A program made the position numbers and the translations under genes. Under the pieces are notes generated by a model. It saw only the letters and a program-made list of their open reading frames with translations. It made no database searches and had not been told where the DNA came from. Of a stretch of 64,000 bases of DNA, positions 1 through 10,000 are shown piece after piece (the stretch's first letter is position 1; each line of letters starts with the position of its first letter). Location of the stretch: contig JARGPI010000021.1 in assembly GCA_029213005.1 (NCBI GenBank), positions 62,001-126,000 on the forward strand. The letters are read 5' to 3'. The stretch comes from Verrucomicrobiales bacterium (GTDB lineage: Bacteria; Verrucomicrobiota; Verrucomicrobiia; Verrucomicrobiales; DEV007).

Positions 1-3000
1 TACGCTGACGCTTACTGAGTTGCCAGTTCCAGATAGAGTGTCATTTGGGTAAGTCACAGTTTTGTTGGCGGGGTTTGCGTCTCCTACTTGACTAAATCCC
101 TCGAATCCGGCTTGCAGCGGGTCGTCTCCTCCTGTGTTCCGCCCAAAATCGACGCTTAGATCGGAAGCGGCCCCCGGTTTGAGAACTTTGAGTTCCCCTG
201 CAATGGAGCTGGTAACCCCCAGCTCTGCCTGATCCGAATCAAGGATCGTAAGTCTGTCTCCGGAGTCAACCTGAAGGGTCCCCAGTGTAACAAACCCCGC
301 AGTCGAACCGTCTCCCAGCAAAAGGTCGCCATCCGGGTGGATTAGCGAGCCTATAGCTCCATTGATTGCCGAATCAATCGTTCCAGAGCCAGTCAGGGTA
401 GCACCATTTTCGACATTGACCGAAGCGCCTCTAATAGAGCCGTCCACATCAAGGGTTCCTGCTTCGATATTGGTTCCGCCCGCGTAGAGACTGGTTCCGG
501 TTAGTTGAAGGGTGCCATCCCCGGCCTTGCGCAGAGCGCCATTCTTGATTGGTGCGTCGATGATAAGATCCAATGTTGCATCTCCATCCGCTACATTAAA
601 GGTCCGCTCCACGCCGCCTAGATCGACTCCTCCAGAGGAAAACGTTCCGCTACTTAGGCGAATCCTGGCGGGATTGCTTGAGGAAAGAACCGTGAGATCG
701 CCATCAAGAATTAACTGACTGCTTCCTCCGTTCATATCGATAGTGGTTCCCTGCATAGTGAGTCCGCCCGACCCGATGTGGAGAATTCCACCGCCTACGC
801 CGATAGCCAGTGAGCCGCCTGTCATAGTCATTGTCTCCGCGAAAACAGTAGATGGGCTATTGATAGAAAAGCTACCGCTCCCGGAAAGGTTTAACGTGCC
901 TAAAATATTGATGATGGCACTACTCCCACCCGTGGCAACCGATCCGTTTGATCGGCTCAGGTTGGAGAGGGTTTCCGAATTTCGGTTGAAGAGGACTGAT
1001 CCACCGCTTTGCGTGATGGTTGCTGCATCGTTGATCTGGTGTGCCTCATCCCAGCGTAACGAACCGTTAGAGATACTAACATCGCCACCGATAGCCTGGA
1101 TTCCTGCCGAGTCTTTATCCAGGACGAGAAACCCCGCGTTGATGGTCGTCAGGCCAGTGTAGGTATTGGCGGAGTCCCCGCTCAGAGTTAACGTTCCATT
1201 TCCGATTTTGGTAATTCCGCCGTTTCCGGCGAGAGTTCCGGAGAAAGTCGTGTCGTCGGTTTGGTTGATCGTAACAACCGTTGCCACGGAGTGATTCACA
1301 TCGTCATCCAAATGGATGGCGATATTGGTTCCCCCGGTGAGTGAGCCGATGGTGCTGTTTCCTTCGACAAACTTCACAGTTACCTGATTGCTGAAACCGC
1401 TCAGATCCAGATCCTCAGTGCTATAGTCCCCGGCATTGACGACGAGGGTGACCGGTTGAGTGGTATCCAGCGCCGCAAGGGCTTCGGCGAGCGTGGCAAA
1501 AGCGTCCGCTTCAAATACCCCTGCTTCTGCAGCGGCAGTTTCCAAATCAGCATCCGCGATTGAGTCTCCGACGGTGAGGCCGGCCCAGTCGTCGTTGACG
1601 TAAACTAAAGTGGTGACATCGGTGGCACCGTTGATCGTGACCGTAAGCGTGGCAGTATCGGTCGCTCCTTCACTATCGCTCACCGTGTAGGTAAAGATAT
1701 CCTCCGGATTGGTTCCCGCATCGATGCCGGCCATGACTCCTTCGTTCGGAGTGTAGGAATAGCTACCGTCTGGCTGAATCGTGAGGGTGCCGTATGCTCC
1801 GTTAATCTGGGTCGGGCCACTCACGGCAAGTGATTCGTTGGACACCCCGTCGAAAGCGGTGCTGTTGAAGGCAATATTGCTCACTTGCAGATCTGTTTCG
1901 GTGCCGGTCGAGACTGTATCGGCACTATCGATATCACTGTCGCCCGGGGCGTTTGAAAAGTGAGCCTGAATGGTATTGTCAGTTAATCTGTCGTCATAAA
2001 ATGCGACCGAATCGAGTTCTCCCTGCCATCGAGTTGCGCCGTTAGCAGAGTTTCGGCCGAAGCGCCAGGTTCGATCCCAATTTGAATAACTCGAGTCGCC
2101 GGTATCATACAAATGCTGATCCCAAACCTGCTCCAACGATCCGGTGGCGGTGTCGCCTATAAAAGCATCCACCAACCAGCCCGGACCCGATCCGCCTGGA
2201 ACGGTGGTTTCGTAATAGTCGAAACGCAAAGCGACATAAGTAGGAGTGCCAAGCTTGAAGCGGGCGGCATCTACGACGGTATGAAAAGTTGACGAATCTC
2301 CCACCGCAAGACGTATCTCGTTATCATATTGGGCTAGATAAAAACGACCGTCGGTTCCAATGGAGCTAATGATATGAGCCTGGTTCTGACCACTATCGAC
2401 CGTTGGGGTGAAGATGAACTCCAATGTCATATCATCGAGGGGGATATCGAGATTGGAGGTGGACTCAAGATAGGATTCATTATCCCCGTCGTCATTTCCC
2501 TCGAAAACCGCTTTCTCCTGATTTAGGCTCACGGTGGCCGAGCCATTAGCTACCAGCCTTAGGTCAGCGCTTCCCTGTTTATCACTCAGAGGGTCGGTGC
2601 CGGAGAAAGTGTATTGGTGGAGCAGGCTGGCTTGTTGCTGCTGCAAAGCCTCCACACCGGTAATGACATTTCCAGTCGCAATCACTCCGGGTGTTGTGTT
2701 GTTAGATCCCCCTGACTCCGTCGAGGAGTGATTGTCATTAACAGCTACGGGAGCATCGCTGGCTCCACTGACTGTCAGTGTGACAGTGGCAGTATCAATG
2801 GTTGCATCTGCCGGTAGACCATTGACCACAATATTGTCGATTCTATTATAGGATCCATCTTTGTTCGTGTTATCGATAAAAGTGTAACGGAAGGTTACCG
2901 GGGTGGTTAAGTTTTGGAATTCCGGTCCTAGAACTAACGTTTGGGTTGGGTATGGGCCGGTGGAAGGGTTGTTATTTACCGTTGAGGTAAATGCGTATTC

Positions 3001-6000
3001 AGGGTGCAGAACTGGATTTCCGCTACCGAAGCCTCCTATGCTGGATTGAAAAATGACGGCATTGTTGAAAACGCCATTTGATCCGCCTAAATCAAAATCA
3101 AGCGAGGTGAGTGTCAGGGGCTGACCATCGGCGGGAGAAATCGTGAAATCAAAATATTCTGCGTCGTCTAGAGCCCCGGCCAAATTGTCCTCGGTTGCCG
3201 CCCCGTTTAGGTAGGAGTTTTGGTTTGGGCCCGAAATTCCGGCCATACCGCTCGCTCCACGCGGTGTCACATTTCCGGCTGTGATTGATGAATCGACGTT
3301 GGTAACTTCGCCGCTGCCCCCATTGAAGGCGTAAGTGGCCAGCGCAATCGGGGCGCGATCAGAAACGGTGTAGACAAAAGATTCTTGAGCTATGTCGCCA
3401 CTGCTTAAGGCATCTGTATCCGGATCGGCATTGTCCAGGGAATAACTGAATGCTCCTGAGGGTTCAATTTCTATCGATCCATAGACACCTTTAATCGTCA
3501 GATGGTCAGAGGCGTTTACTTGAGAGTAGGTGGATTCCGTATTAGTAAGTCCTATTACAGTGAGGGTGTCGTCGGGAAGGCTCCCATCAATGTCGAGATC
3601 GTTATCATTTGTGGTTAAGTTACCCGTAACGAAGTTTATGATGTCATTCTCGGTGACAACGAATTCCCCTGACGCACCGTCGCTAATAGCTGTTACCGGG
3701 TCATTGACGGGAATGAGGGTGACGGTGGATGGATTCGGAACGGTACTGTCACTCGCTACTGTTCCGGTAACAATGATGTTATCGATATCCATTTCGTTGC
3801 CCGTGGTTGGGGTATGGAAATAGACCCTGAACGTGACGTCAGAGGTAAGCTGATTGAATGCGTCGGCATCGGTCAGGTCTATGGGGATGTTTTTCAGGTT
3901 GGGGCGCGAGAAGTTAGCGGAGTTGACATTGTCTTCTCTGGCGAGATCTGCAGTGTAGTTGTCGACGCTTGAGCGTATCGCATAACCACGGATCCCGGAA
4001 CTGGCCCCTCTTGACAAGTCAAGAGCAAGAGTGCTTAACGAATAGGTTTCGGCATTAGCGCCGATGGTAAATTCAAAGTAGATATCTTTTATTATCGCTT
4101 CCTCCAGGGCGAGGTCTCCCGGGGAGGAGATGTTGGTCATGTTCGCTTTCGGCGATACACGTAAGATATTGTTGGCGTATCCGGGTGCCGGTGTCGTGGG
4201 GCGGGTTACTCCATCAAGGTCGGCTCCTGCACCGAGTGTAATATTGCTAACGGTAAGATTAGTTGGGGAGAAATCGACGGTGGTGTTGCCGTCATTGAAG
4301 TCAAAGATGGCGATGTCTCTCGGTCCGGCGATTGCATCAGCCATGCCGTCATTGAAATTGAATGCCACGAGACGGTTTATTCCCGGATCGGGGAATTCGC
4401 TGGTGTTCTCAAAGGTCACCAGCCGTAGGGCTGTCTGGAAATCGCCAATTGTGGCGTCGCTGTTGAGCGCAGTAAAATCGATCCGGCGGCCATTGCCGCT
4501 AACTACAAAATCGATGTTAGGGCTCAGTGCTCCGCTTAGAGACAGGGAATCCTGTCCATCGTCAAAACCCGATGTGATTTCCGCAGATGCCGAATACGAG
4601 CCAGGGTCACCCCCTGCCTGAGAATTGCCGTCTGCCGTGCTATTTAAATCAGGGTCGGAAAGGGTTAGATTTGGTGCTACCAATACACCGGATTCTCCTT
4701 CGATGAAGGTGACTGTGCTTTTATTCGCGAGTGTCGGTGCGTCGTTGGCTCCAGTCACGGTAACTGTGACGGTAGCAGTGTCTGACAAGGCTCCATCGGT
4801 GGTGGTGTAAGTAAATGTGTCTGTAATTGACTGTCCGTTAAGTAGCCCTTGTAATTCGGCGGCGCTGGTGGGGTCGTAGCGGAATTCGCCATTGCTCTGT
4901 AGGGTTACAGTGGCTCCCCTGATGGAAGTGATCACGGCTCCACCACTAACGTCTATTGCGAGGGTGTCGCCATCAGTGTCGGTGTCATTGTCAAGTAGGT
5001 TGGTGGAAATCGTAGTGTTGTAGTGAGATGAAATTTCAGCCGCCGAAAGTACCGATCCATAAATCGCAATCTCGGCAATATCACCTCGATATCCCTGATA
5101 GGCCTGGTTTCCGTTATTGAGTGCACCATCCTGTTCCCAGCCGACAACCAACTGCCCGGAACTGCTCAGTGGAGTCGCCAGTGCAGTGCTGGTCTTCGAA
5201 TCTTTCAGCTGGCCGTCCAGATAGATGTTTGTGGTGCCAACTCCCGAACCCGTGGTGCTGTCCAATGTGATCGCGAGATGGTGCCAGGTATTATCAAAGA
5301 TATCAGATCGCGAAAGAGCCGTGTTGATTTGTGTCCCATTGGCATAGATAGCCAAATTACTCCCCGAGTTAAACAATGCGATGAATTCATTTCCCTGTCC
5401 CCCGGTCCCTTCATAGGAAAAGAGTGCAGGTTGGTCGCTAGCGGAGGGGAGTGCCGCACGAAACCACCCTTCAAATGTCGATGTAGTCGAAGGAAAGTTT
5501 CCCGTAAAACTCCGGCCGATACCTTCTTTCAAATTACCGTGAACGGTAATTGCGTTCCCCCCCGGAATTGGCGGGTCGCTTGCCAAATCAACCGTAGCCA
5601 GATAGGTTCCGTTCCCTGCTGTACTAAGACTGCTCGACCCCACGGCGGAATTGATAACGGGGGAGCCGTCGTCCCTGTCTGTTTCACCGAATTGCCAGTA
5701 TATCAACGGATCCGACGAATTAACTGAGTCCTCATAAGCGATCTGCGGAGTAGTCTCGAGGATTTCGTCTTCACTCACCGTGAAAGGCCCACCTCCGTCG
5801 TTATTGGCTATTGGTGCCAATACATAGTGGATGCCTTCGAGGCTTCCGGGCGTAGCCCCTATGGCTGCGTCGGAATCTGGCCGGTGGCGTTCGCCTTTGC
5901 CAATCGTGTCGTCCATCAGGGAGTCCGGATCTTCATCGTGATCCAGACCTAGAACGTGCCCCTGCTCGTGTAGTATCACGGACAGGAGATCGACATTATC

Positions 6001-6906
6001 GTAGGCGACTGAAGTTGGATCGGTAGCGGAGGTGAAAGTGGAACTTCCGGAAATAGCGAATTCCTCATCCTGATCAGGGGTTGAATCAATAAACCAACCC
6101 AACCCGGCGGCGTCTCTATCAATGTAGATATGGCTTCCCTCGGCATACCCTAACCTCGCTCCATCAAGATCCGCGATGTGATATTCGATTGAACCCAGCG
6201 CTGCAATTTGGTCTGCGGTTAGTCCGGTGCTGGTCCAGGTTCGTTCTGCCGCATCGGCTATAAAATCTAAGGTGTTGTACGTTAAAGGGAGATTGGTTGC
6301 GACGGTTCGCGAGGCAATCTGTTCGATGGCGAGGCGCTCCAGAGTAATCGGATCGCTGATTTCCTGCAATAAATCGCTGATCAATTCGACTCCGTGTTGT
6401 ACAGATGGCTCCGGAATGATCGAAGTGGTTCGCCCGTAATCGAAGGTACCGGAGCTTTGCTGATCGGATTCCCAATTTGCTGGTCCGGAAAGGGATTCGA
6501 TTTCGACTAGCGAAGCTTCAAGCTGGTTGATGACCTCGAACTGGTGTTCGCTGAGGTCGGTAGATTTCCATTGTTCAATTGCGACCTGCGCCAGCTCCGT
6601 GATTTCGAGCGGGCTTAGGTTTTCAAAATTCGACAGAATGACCTCCTCAGAACTCTCACTGGACATTCGTTTCGGAATGGCCGATTCACCGGCTGACTCA
6701 AAATCGTCGATCGAACTGAAGCGGGTGGATGACTGCGACTCGGCTGTCGTGTCTCCGGAGGTATCGGGAACCGCGGTGTCCATTGGAGCGCCCGAATAGA
6801 GAATTCTTGCTTCGAGACTTTCGGCCACGTATTCACGGGATTCTGATGCCGCTTTTGATTTTAGATCTTTTGCAGCGGCTGTTTTTTTGTTTCTCCAGAA
6901 TTTCAT
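1..6906 (-). CDS. Giant LEPR-XLL / metzincin-like surface protein, 3' end truncated by the window edge (at least 2302 codons)
   Basis: Not in the ORF track because it runs off the left edge. The reverse complement from 6906 reads MKFWRNKKTAAAKDLKSKAASESREYVAESLEARILYSGAP..., and position 1 is still open in the same frame (...TVTYPNDTLSGTGNSVSVSV). It contains HEQGHVLGLDHDEDPDSLMDD, LamG-like, VCBS-like and beta-strand-repeat segments. Confidence 0.9.
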   Translation of the reverse strand, partial: MKFWRNKKTAAAKDLKSKAASESREYVAESLEARILYSGAPMDTAVPDTSGDTTAESQSSTRFSSIDDFESAGESAIPKRMSSESSEEVILSNFENLSPLEITELAQVAIEQWKSTDLSEHQFEVINQLEASLVEIESLSGPANWESDQQSSGTFDYGRTTSIIPEPSVQHGVELISDLLQEISDPITLERLAIEQIASRTVATNLPLTYNTLDFIADAAERTWTSTGLTADQIAALGSIEYHIADLDGARLGYAEGSHIYIDRDAAGLGWFIDSTPDQDEEFAISGSSTFTSATDPTSVAYDNVDLLSVILHEQGHVLGLDHDEDPDSLMDDTIGKGERHRPDSDAAIGATPGSLEGIHYVLAPIANNDGGGPFTVSEDEILETTPQIAYEDSVNSSDPLIYWQFGETDRDDGSPVINSAVGSSSLSTAGNGTYLATVDLASDPPIPGGNAITVHGNLKEGIGRSFTGNFPSTTSTFEGWFRAALPSASDQPALFSYEGTGGQGNEFIALFNSGSNLAIYANGTQINTALSRSDIFDNTWHHLAITLDSTTGSGVGTTNIYLDGQLKDSKTSTALATPLSSSGQLVVGWEQDGALNNGNQAYQGYRGDIAEIAIYGSVLSAAEISSHYNTTISTNLLDNDTDTDGDTLAIDVSGGAVITSIRGATVTLQSNGEFRYDPTSAAELQGLLNGQSITDTFTYTTTDGALSDTATVTVTVTGANDAPTLANKSTVTFIEGESGVLVAPNLTLSDPDLNSTADGNSQAGGDPGSYSASAEITSGFDDGQDSLSLSGALSPNIDFVVSGNGRRIDFTALNSDATIGDFQTALRLVTFENTSEFPDPGINRLVAFNFNDGMADAIAGPRDIAIFDFNDGNTTVDFSPTNLTVSNITLGAGADLDGVTRPTTPAPGYANNILRVSPKANMTNISSPGDLALEEAIIKDIYFEFTIGANAETYSLSTLALDLSRGASSGIRGYAIRSSVDNYTADLAREDNVNSANFSRPNLKNIPIDLTDADAFNQLTSDVTFRVYFHTPTTGNEMDIDNIIVTGTVASDSTVPNPSTVTLIPVNDPVTAISDGASGEFVVTENDIINFVTGNLTTNDNDLDIDGSLPDDTLTVIGLTNTESTYSQVNASDHLTIKGVYGSIEIEPSGAFSYSLDNADPDTDALSSGDIAQESFVYTVSDRAPIALATYAFNGGSGEVTNVDSSITAGNVTPRGASGMAGISGPNQNSYLNGAATEDNLAGALDDAEYFDFTISPADGQPLTLTSLDFDLGGSNGVFNNAVIFQSSIGGFGSGNPVLHPEYAFTSTVNNNPSTGPYPTQTLVLGPEFQNLTTPVTFRYTFIDNTNKDGSYNRIDNIVVNGLPADATIDTATVTLTVSGASDAPVAVNDNHSSTESGGSNNTTPGVIATGNVITGVEALQQQQASLLHQYTFSGTDPLSDKQGSADLRLVANGSATVSLNQEKAVFEGNDDGDNESYLESTSNLDIPLDDMTLEFIFTPTVDSGQNQAHIISSIGTDGRFYLAQYDNEIRLAVGDSSTFHTVVDAARFKLGTPTYVALRFDYYETTVPGGSGPGWLVDAFIGDTATGSLEQVWDQHLYDTGDSSYSNWDRTWRFGRNSANGATRWQGELDSVAFYDDRLTDNTIQAHFSNAPGDSDIDSADTVSTGTETDLQVSNIAFNSTAFDGVSNESLAVSGPTQINGAYGTLTIQPDGSYSYTPNEGVMAGIDAGTNPEDIFTYTVSDSEGATDTATLTVTINGATDVTTLVYVNDDWAGLTVGDSIADADLETAAAEAGVFEADAFATLAEALAALDTTQPVTLVVNAGDYSTEDLDLSGFSNQVTVKFVEGNSTIGSLTGGTNIAIHLDDDVNHSVATVVTINQTDDTTFSGTLAGNGGITKIGNGTLTLSGDSANTYTGLTTINAGFLVLDKDSAGIQAIGGDVSISNGSLRWDEAHQINDAATITQSGGSVLFNRNSETLSNLSRSNGSVATGGSSAIINILGTLNLSGSGSFSINSPSTVFAETMTMTGGSLAIGVGGGILHIGSGGLTMQGTTIDMNGGSSQLILDGDLTVLSSSNPARIRLSSGTFSSGGVDLGGVERTFNVADGDATLDLIIDAPIKNGALRKAGDGTLQLTGTSLYAGGTNIEAGTLDVDGSIRGASVNVENGATLTGSGTIDSAINGAIGSLIHPDGDLLLGDGSTAGFVTLGTLQVDSGDRLTILDSDQAELGVTSSIAGELKVLKPGAASDLSVDFGRNTGGDDPLQAGFEGFSQVGDANPANKTVTYPNDTLSGTGNSVSVSV
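5925..5980 (-). other. Metzincin-type zinc-binding motif HEQGHVLGLDHD...SLM in the truncated paralogue
   Basis: Same HExxHxxGxxH motif conserved in the second giant protein. Coordinates approximate. Confidence 0.8.
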
Positions 6907-7024
6907 GAGAATTTTCAATAAAGAGAGGAGATAGGGTTCGGTCGCAATCTCCAGTAAATGTTTTCTAAATTAAGTTCTGATTTTTCAGCGACTTACAGCT
7001 ATTTGTCGAGGAATGGCAAATTGA

Positions 7025-10000
7025 TTAGCGGTTAAAGTCGGAAGGAATGTCGATTTCAATCAACTCACTTATCAATTGAATGGCATTTTGCGATTGAAGG
7101 AATAGTGCATTGCCGGAAAGATCCAGTGGAGTGCCATTGAGAATCGAGTTATTCAGGGCGGACAGGACATCGGTCGGTTCTGATTCCGGTCCGGTTAGGA
7201 AGACGATCCTGACATCACCCTCAAGGCTGATGAACACTCCGGCCTGAAGGGGCTCGTCCGAACCTGGAAGATCCGTGATCGAATGACCTGAGCCATCGGT
7301 GACGAAAAGTCGTTCAAAACGGTAATCCTGAAACAGCCCTGAGATACCGGTCAGGGTGAATCGGCCGGGTAGGGCAGCGAAGCTGAAGAAGCCTCCGGTT
7401 CCATTGCTGTCGGGCGCGAGGAAGTAGACTTCCGCGACCGCGCTGGCTTCCGCCTTGGCATCGGTCGAGTCCGTCACTGCTACGTCGATCTGGTAGAGTC
7501 CGTCTTTCTGGTAGATGTGGGAAACGGTGAATTCGACTTCGCCGGTTGTCGGATCCATACCGGTGATTTGCAATTGCATACCATCGGTTGAAGAGGCGAT
7601 AATCATCCCCGGAGCTAAACCACCGTTGAAACTTGGAATGGTAAAGGTCGAGACTCCACCATCGGGGTCTTTCCAGTCGACTTCGAGGACGTGGCTGTCG
7701 ATTAATCCGAAGTCGGTGAAGGATCCATTTACCGTAGTGGGGAAGAGCCGCTGAGAAATCGGAATGTCGATTTCCAGAGACGGGACATTGTCTCTTTCGA
7801 TATCGGTATAGTTGATCGCCTTTTGTCCTCCGCCGAATGAGAAGGTTCCACTGAAACCATCAACAACTACAGTTCTCTGCGGATTGATCGCGTTCAGGGT
7901 ATTTAAGATATCGCCATCGTCGACGAGAGTCGGTGACTTACCGTCGATATTGATCACTGAGAAAACACTGGGAACGATATTGAACTGATCCCGGTCGTTG
8001 CCACCGGAGATAAAGACGTTACCAAAGGCGTTGACTGTGCCAAGAATCTCAACGGAGCTTCCTTCGGGATCGTCCACACCGGTTTGATCGACGGTGATAT
8101 TGATCTGCCCGTTGTTCGAAACAATCGAGGCGTCAGCGTGAAGTGTGAAATTATCATCTGCATTGAGGGTGACATCTCCATCTGCCGAAATGTCGCTGTT
8201 CTCGATCAATATATCACCGGAGGAAACTGTTATATCAAGATTGCCAGTTACTGTAGAGGAGTCGAGGGTGAGATCGGTTCCGCTTACCAGTGTTACATCT
8301 CTTCCGTTAATAACAGAGACTGAGCCCGTCAGTAAATTTTCGCTATCATCCAGAACGATATCATTGCCGGCCCCGGCGTCGATGGTTGTGCTTCCATTAA
8401 TCTTACTTGCCTCACTGTCTGTGATCGCCCCATCATTAACTAAATTCAGATTGCCTCCGATTACCAGGCAATCGGCGGTGGTATCGGCTCCTCCAATGTT
8501 GAGGTTGCCGAGGTTGTTTATAAAAAGGCTTCCGGAAATCGATCCTTCAAGGTTTCCTATGGCAGTATCGATAGCGTTGCCGAGTCCCGCTGAACCTCCT
8601 GCATTGAGAACCGCATTTGGAGCATCGATATCTCGATGAGTATCGCCACCGTCAATGATGTTGCCATTTATCGACGTCACTTTCACGACGCCTGATCCAG
8701 AGGTCTTAAGTCCTCCAATCGTGATGTCTCCGTCGGCCGTGATTTCAATATCAGCCGAACCTGCGTCGATAGTCGAACCATCCGCCATAACAATTTCGCC
8801 AGTTGGGATAGTTCCCGTGGTATTCAATATTACATCGCTATCGATCGTAGTGATTCGGGTGTCACTGCTAAACGAGATTCGGTTGTCTGCATTGAGTGTG
8901 AGGTTTCCTCCTCCGGTTGCCTGGTCGATTTCTGCGGTATTGGCGAATACAATGTCGGCAGCGGTCAGGTTGATTGCACCGGGTAATGAAAGGGCTCCGT
9001 TCGGCGTTTCAAAGGTGATCTTGTCGGTGGATTCCACTCCGGCAGTGGTGCCCGTGGTATCAACGGTCAAGCTGGTTACGGTAGCAATATCGCCAAAAAT
9101 GACGACGGTATAGGGATCGGGGCGCGATATGGCGGCTCCCTCCAGTCCTATTGTGGACAAAATCAGTTCGGGGTGATTGGCGGAGTCGGTTTCCTGCACC
9201 GTGTAGGTATTGGTTGTGGCATCGTAGCTGATGCTGAGGGTGTCGCTCGAGTCATTTCCAATATCGGTGACTTTTAATTCGCCGGAGGAGGTTAACTCGA
9301 CCCGGGTCTCGGGTGCGCCGGAAATCAGAGCGACATCGTTTCCGTTTCCGTCGGCTCCTCCATCATAAGTGTAGGTTAGAACAAAGCTGTGACCGTCAAC
9401 CGAAATGACGGTGCCTTCCGGAAGTGGATCGCCCGTGCTATCGACGAAGGTTCCGTTAATTTTGTCAGAGAGATCGTTGTCGATGAGGACAAATACACTG
9501 CCTGGATCGGGCGCTGTTGCAAAAGAGGCTGACAGATCCAGTTCAATATCGGTGAGGGTTACGACTCCGTTTACGATCAACTGGTCGTGTCCGCCAACGG
9601 TTCCCGCGCCATTGGTGCCCTCCAGCTCAAGAATGAGTTTGCCATCGCGGAGATCTGCATTGGAATTAAAGGTGGTTTGAACGGATGTGGCGCTACCTAG
9701 AGTGATGGTGTCGACATCTATGTATCCGCCAACATTAACGGTGCTGTTTTCTTCGAAGGTGAGAGTGCTGATGCCATCTCCGCCGGATACATTATTCTCT
9801 TCGATATTTCCGGACGCATCGAGTGTTCCGAGTCCCAGTTTGATGGTTCCTGCGGGAACACCTCCGCTGCTATTTACAGTTTCCGATCCGACGATAATTT
9901 GGGTGGCGTAGATATTGGCCGTGCCGTCGCTGAAATCGAGCTCTCCGTTTGCACTGTTTGCGGTTCCTCTGTCTTTATTTCCCAGCGTAATCCCGGTCCG

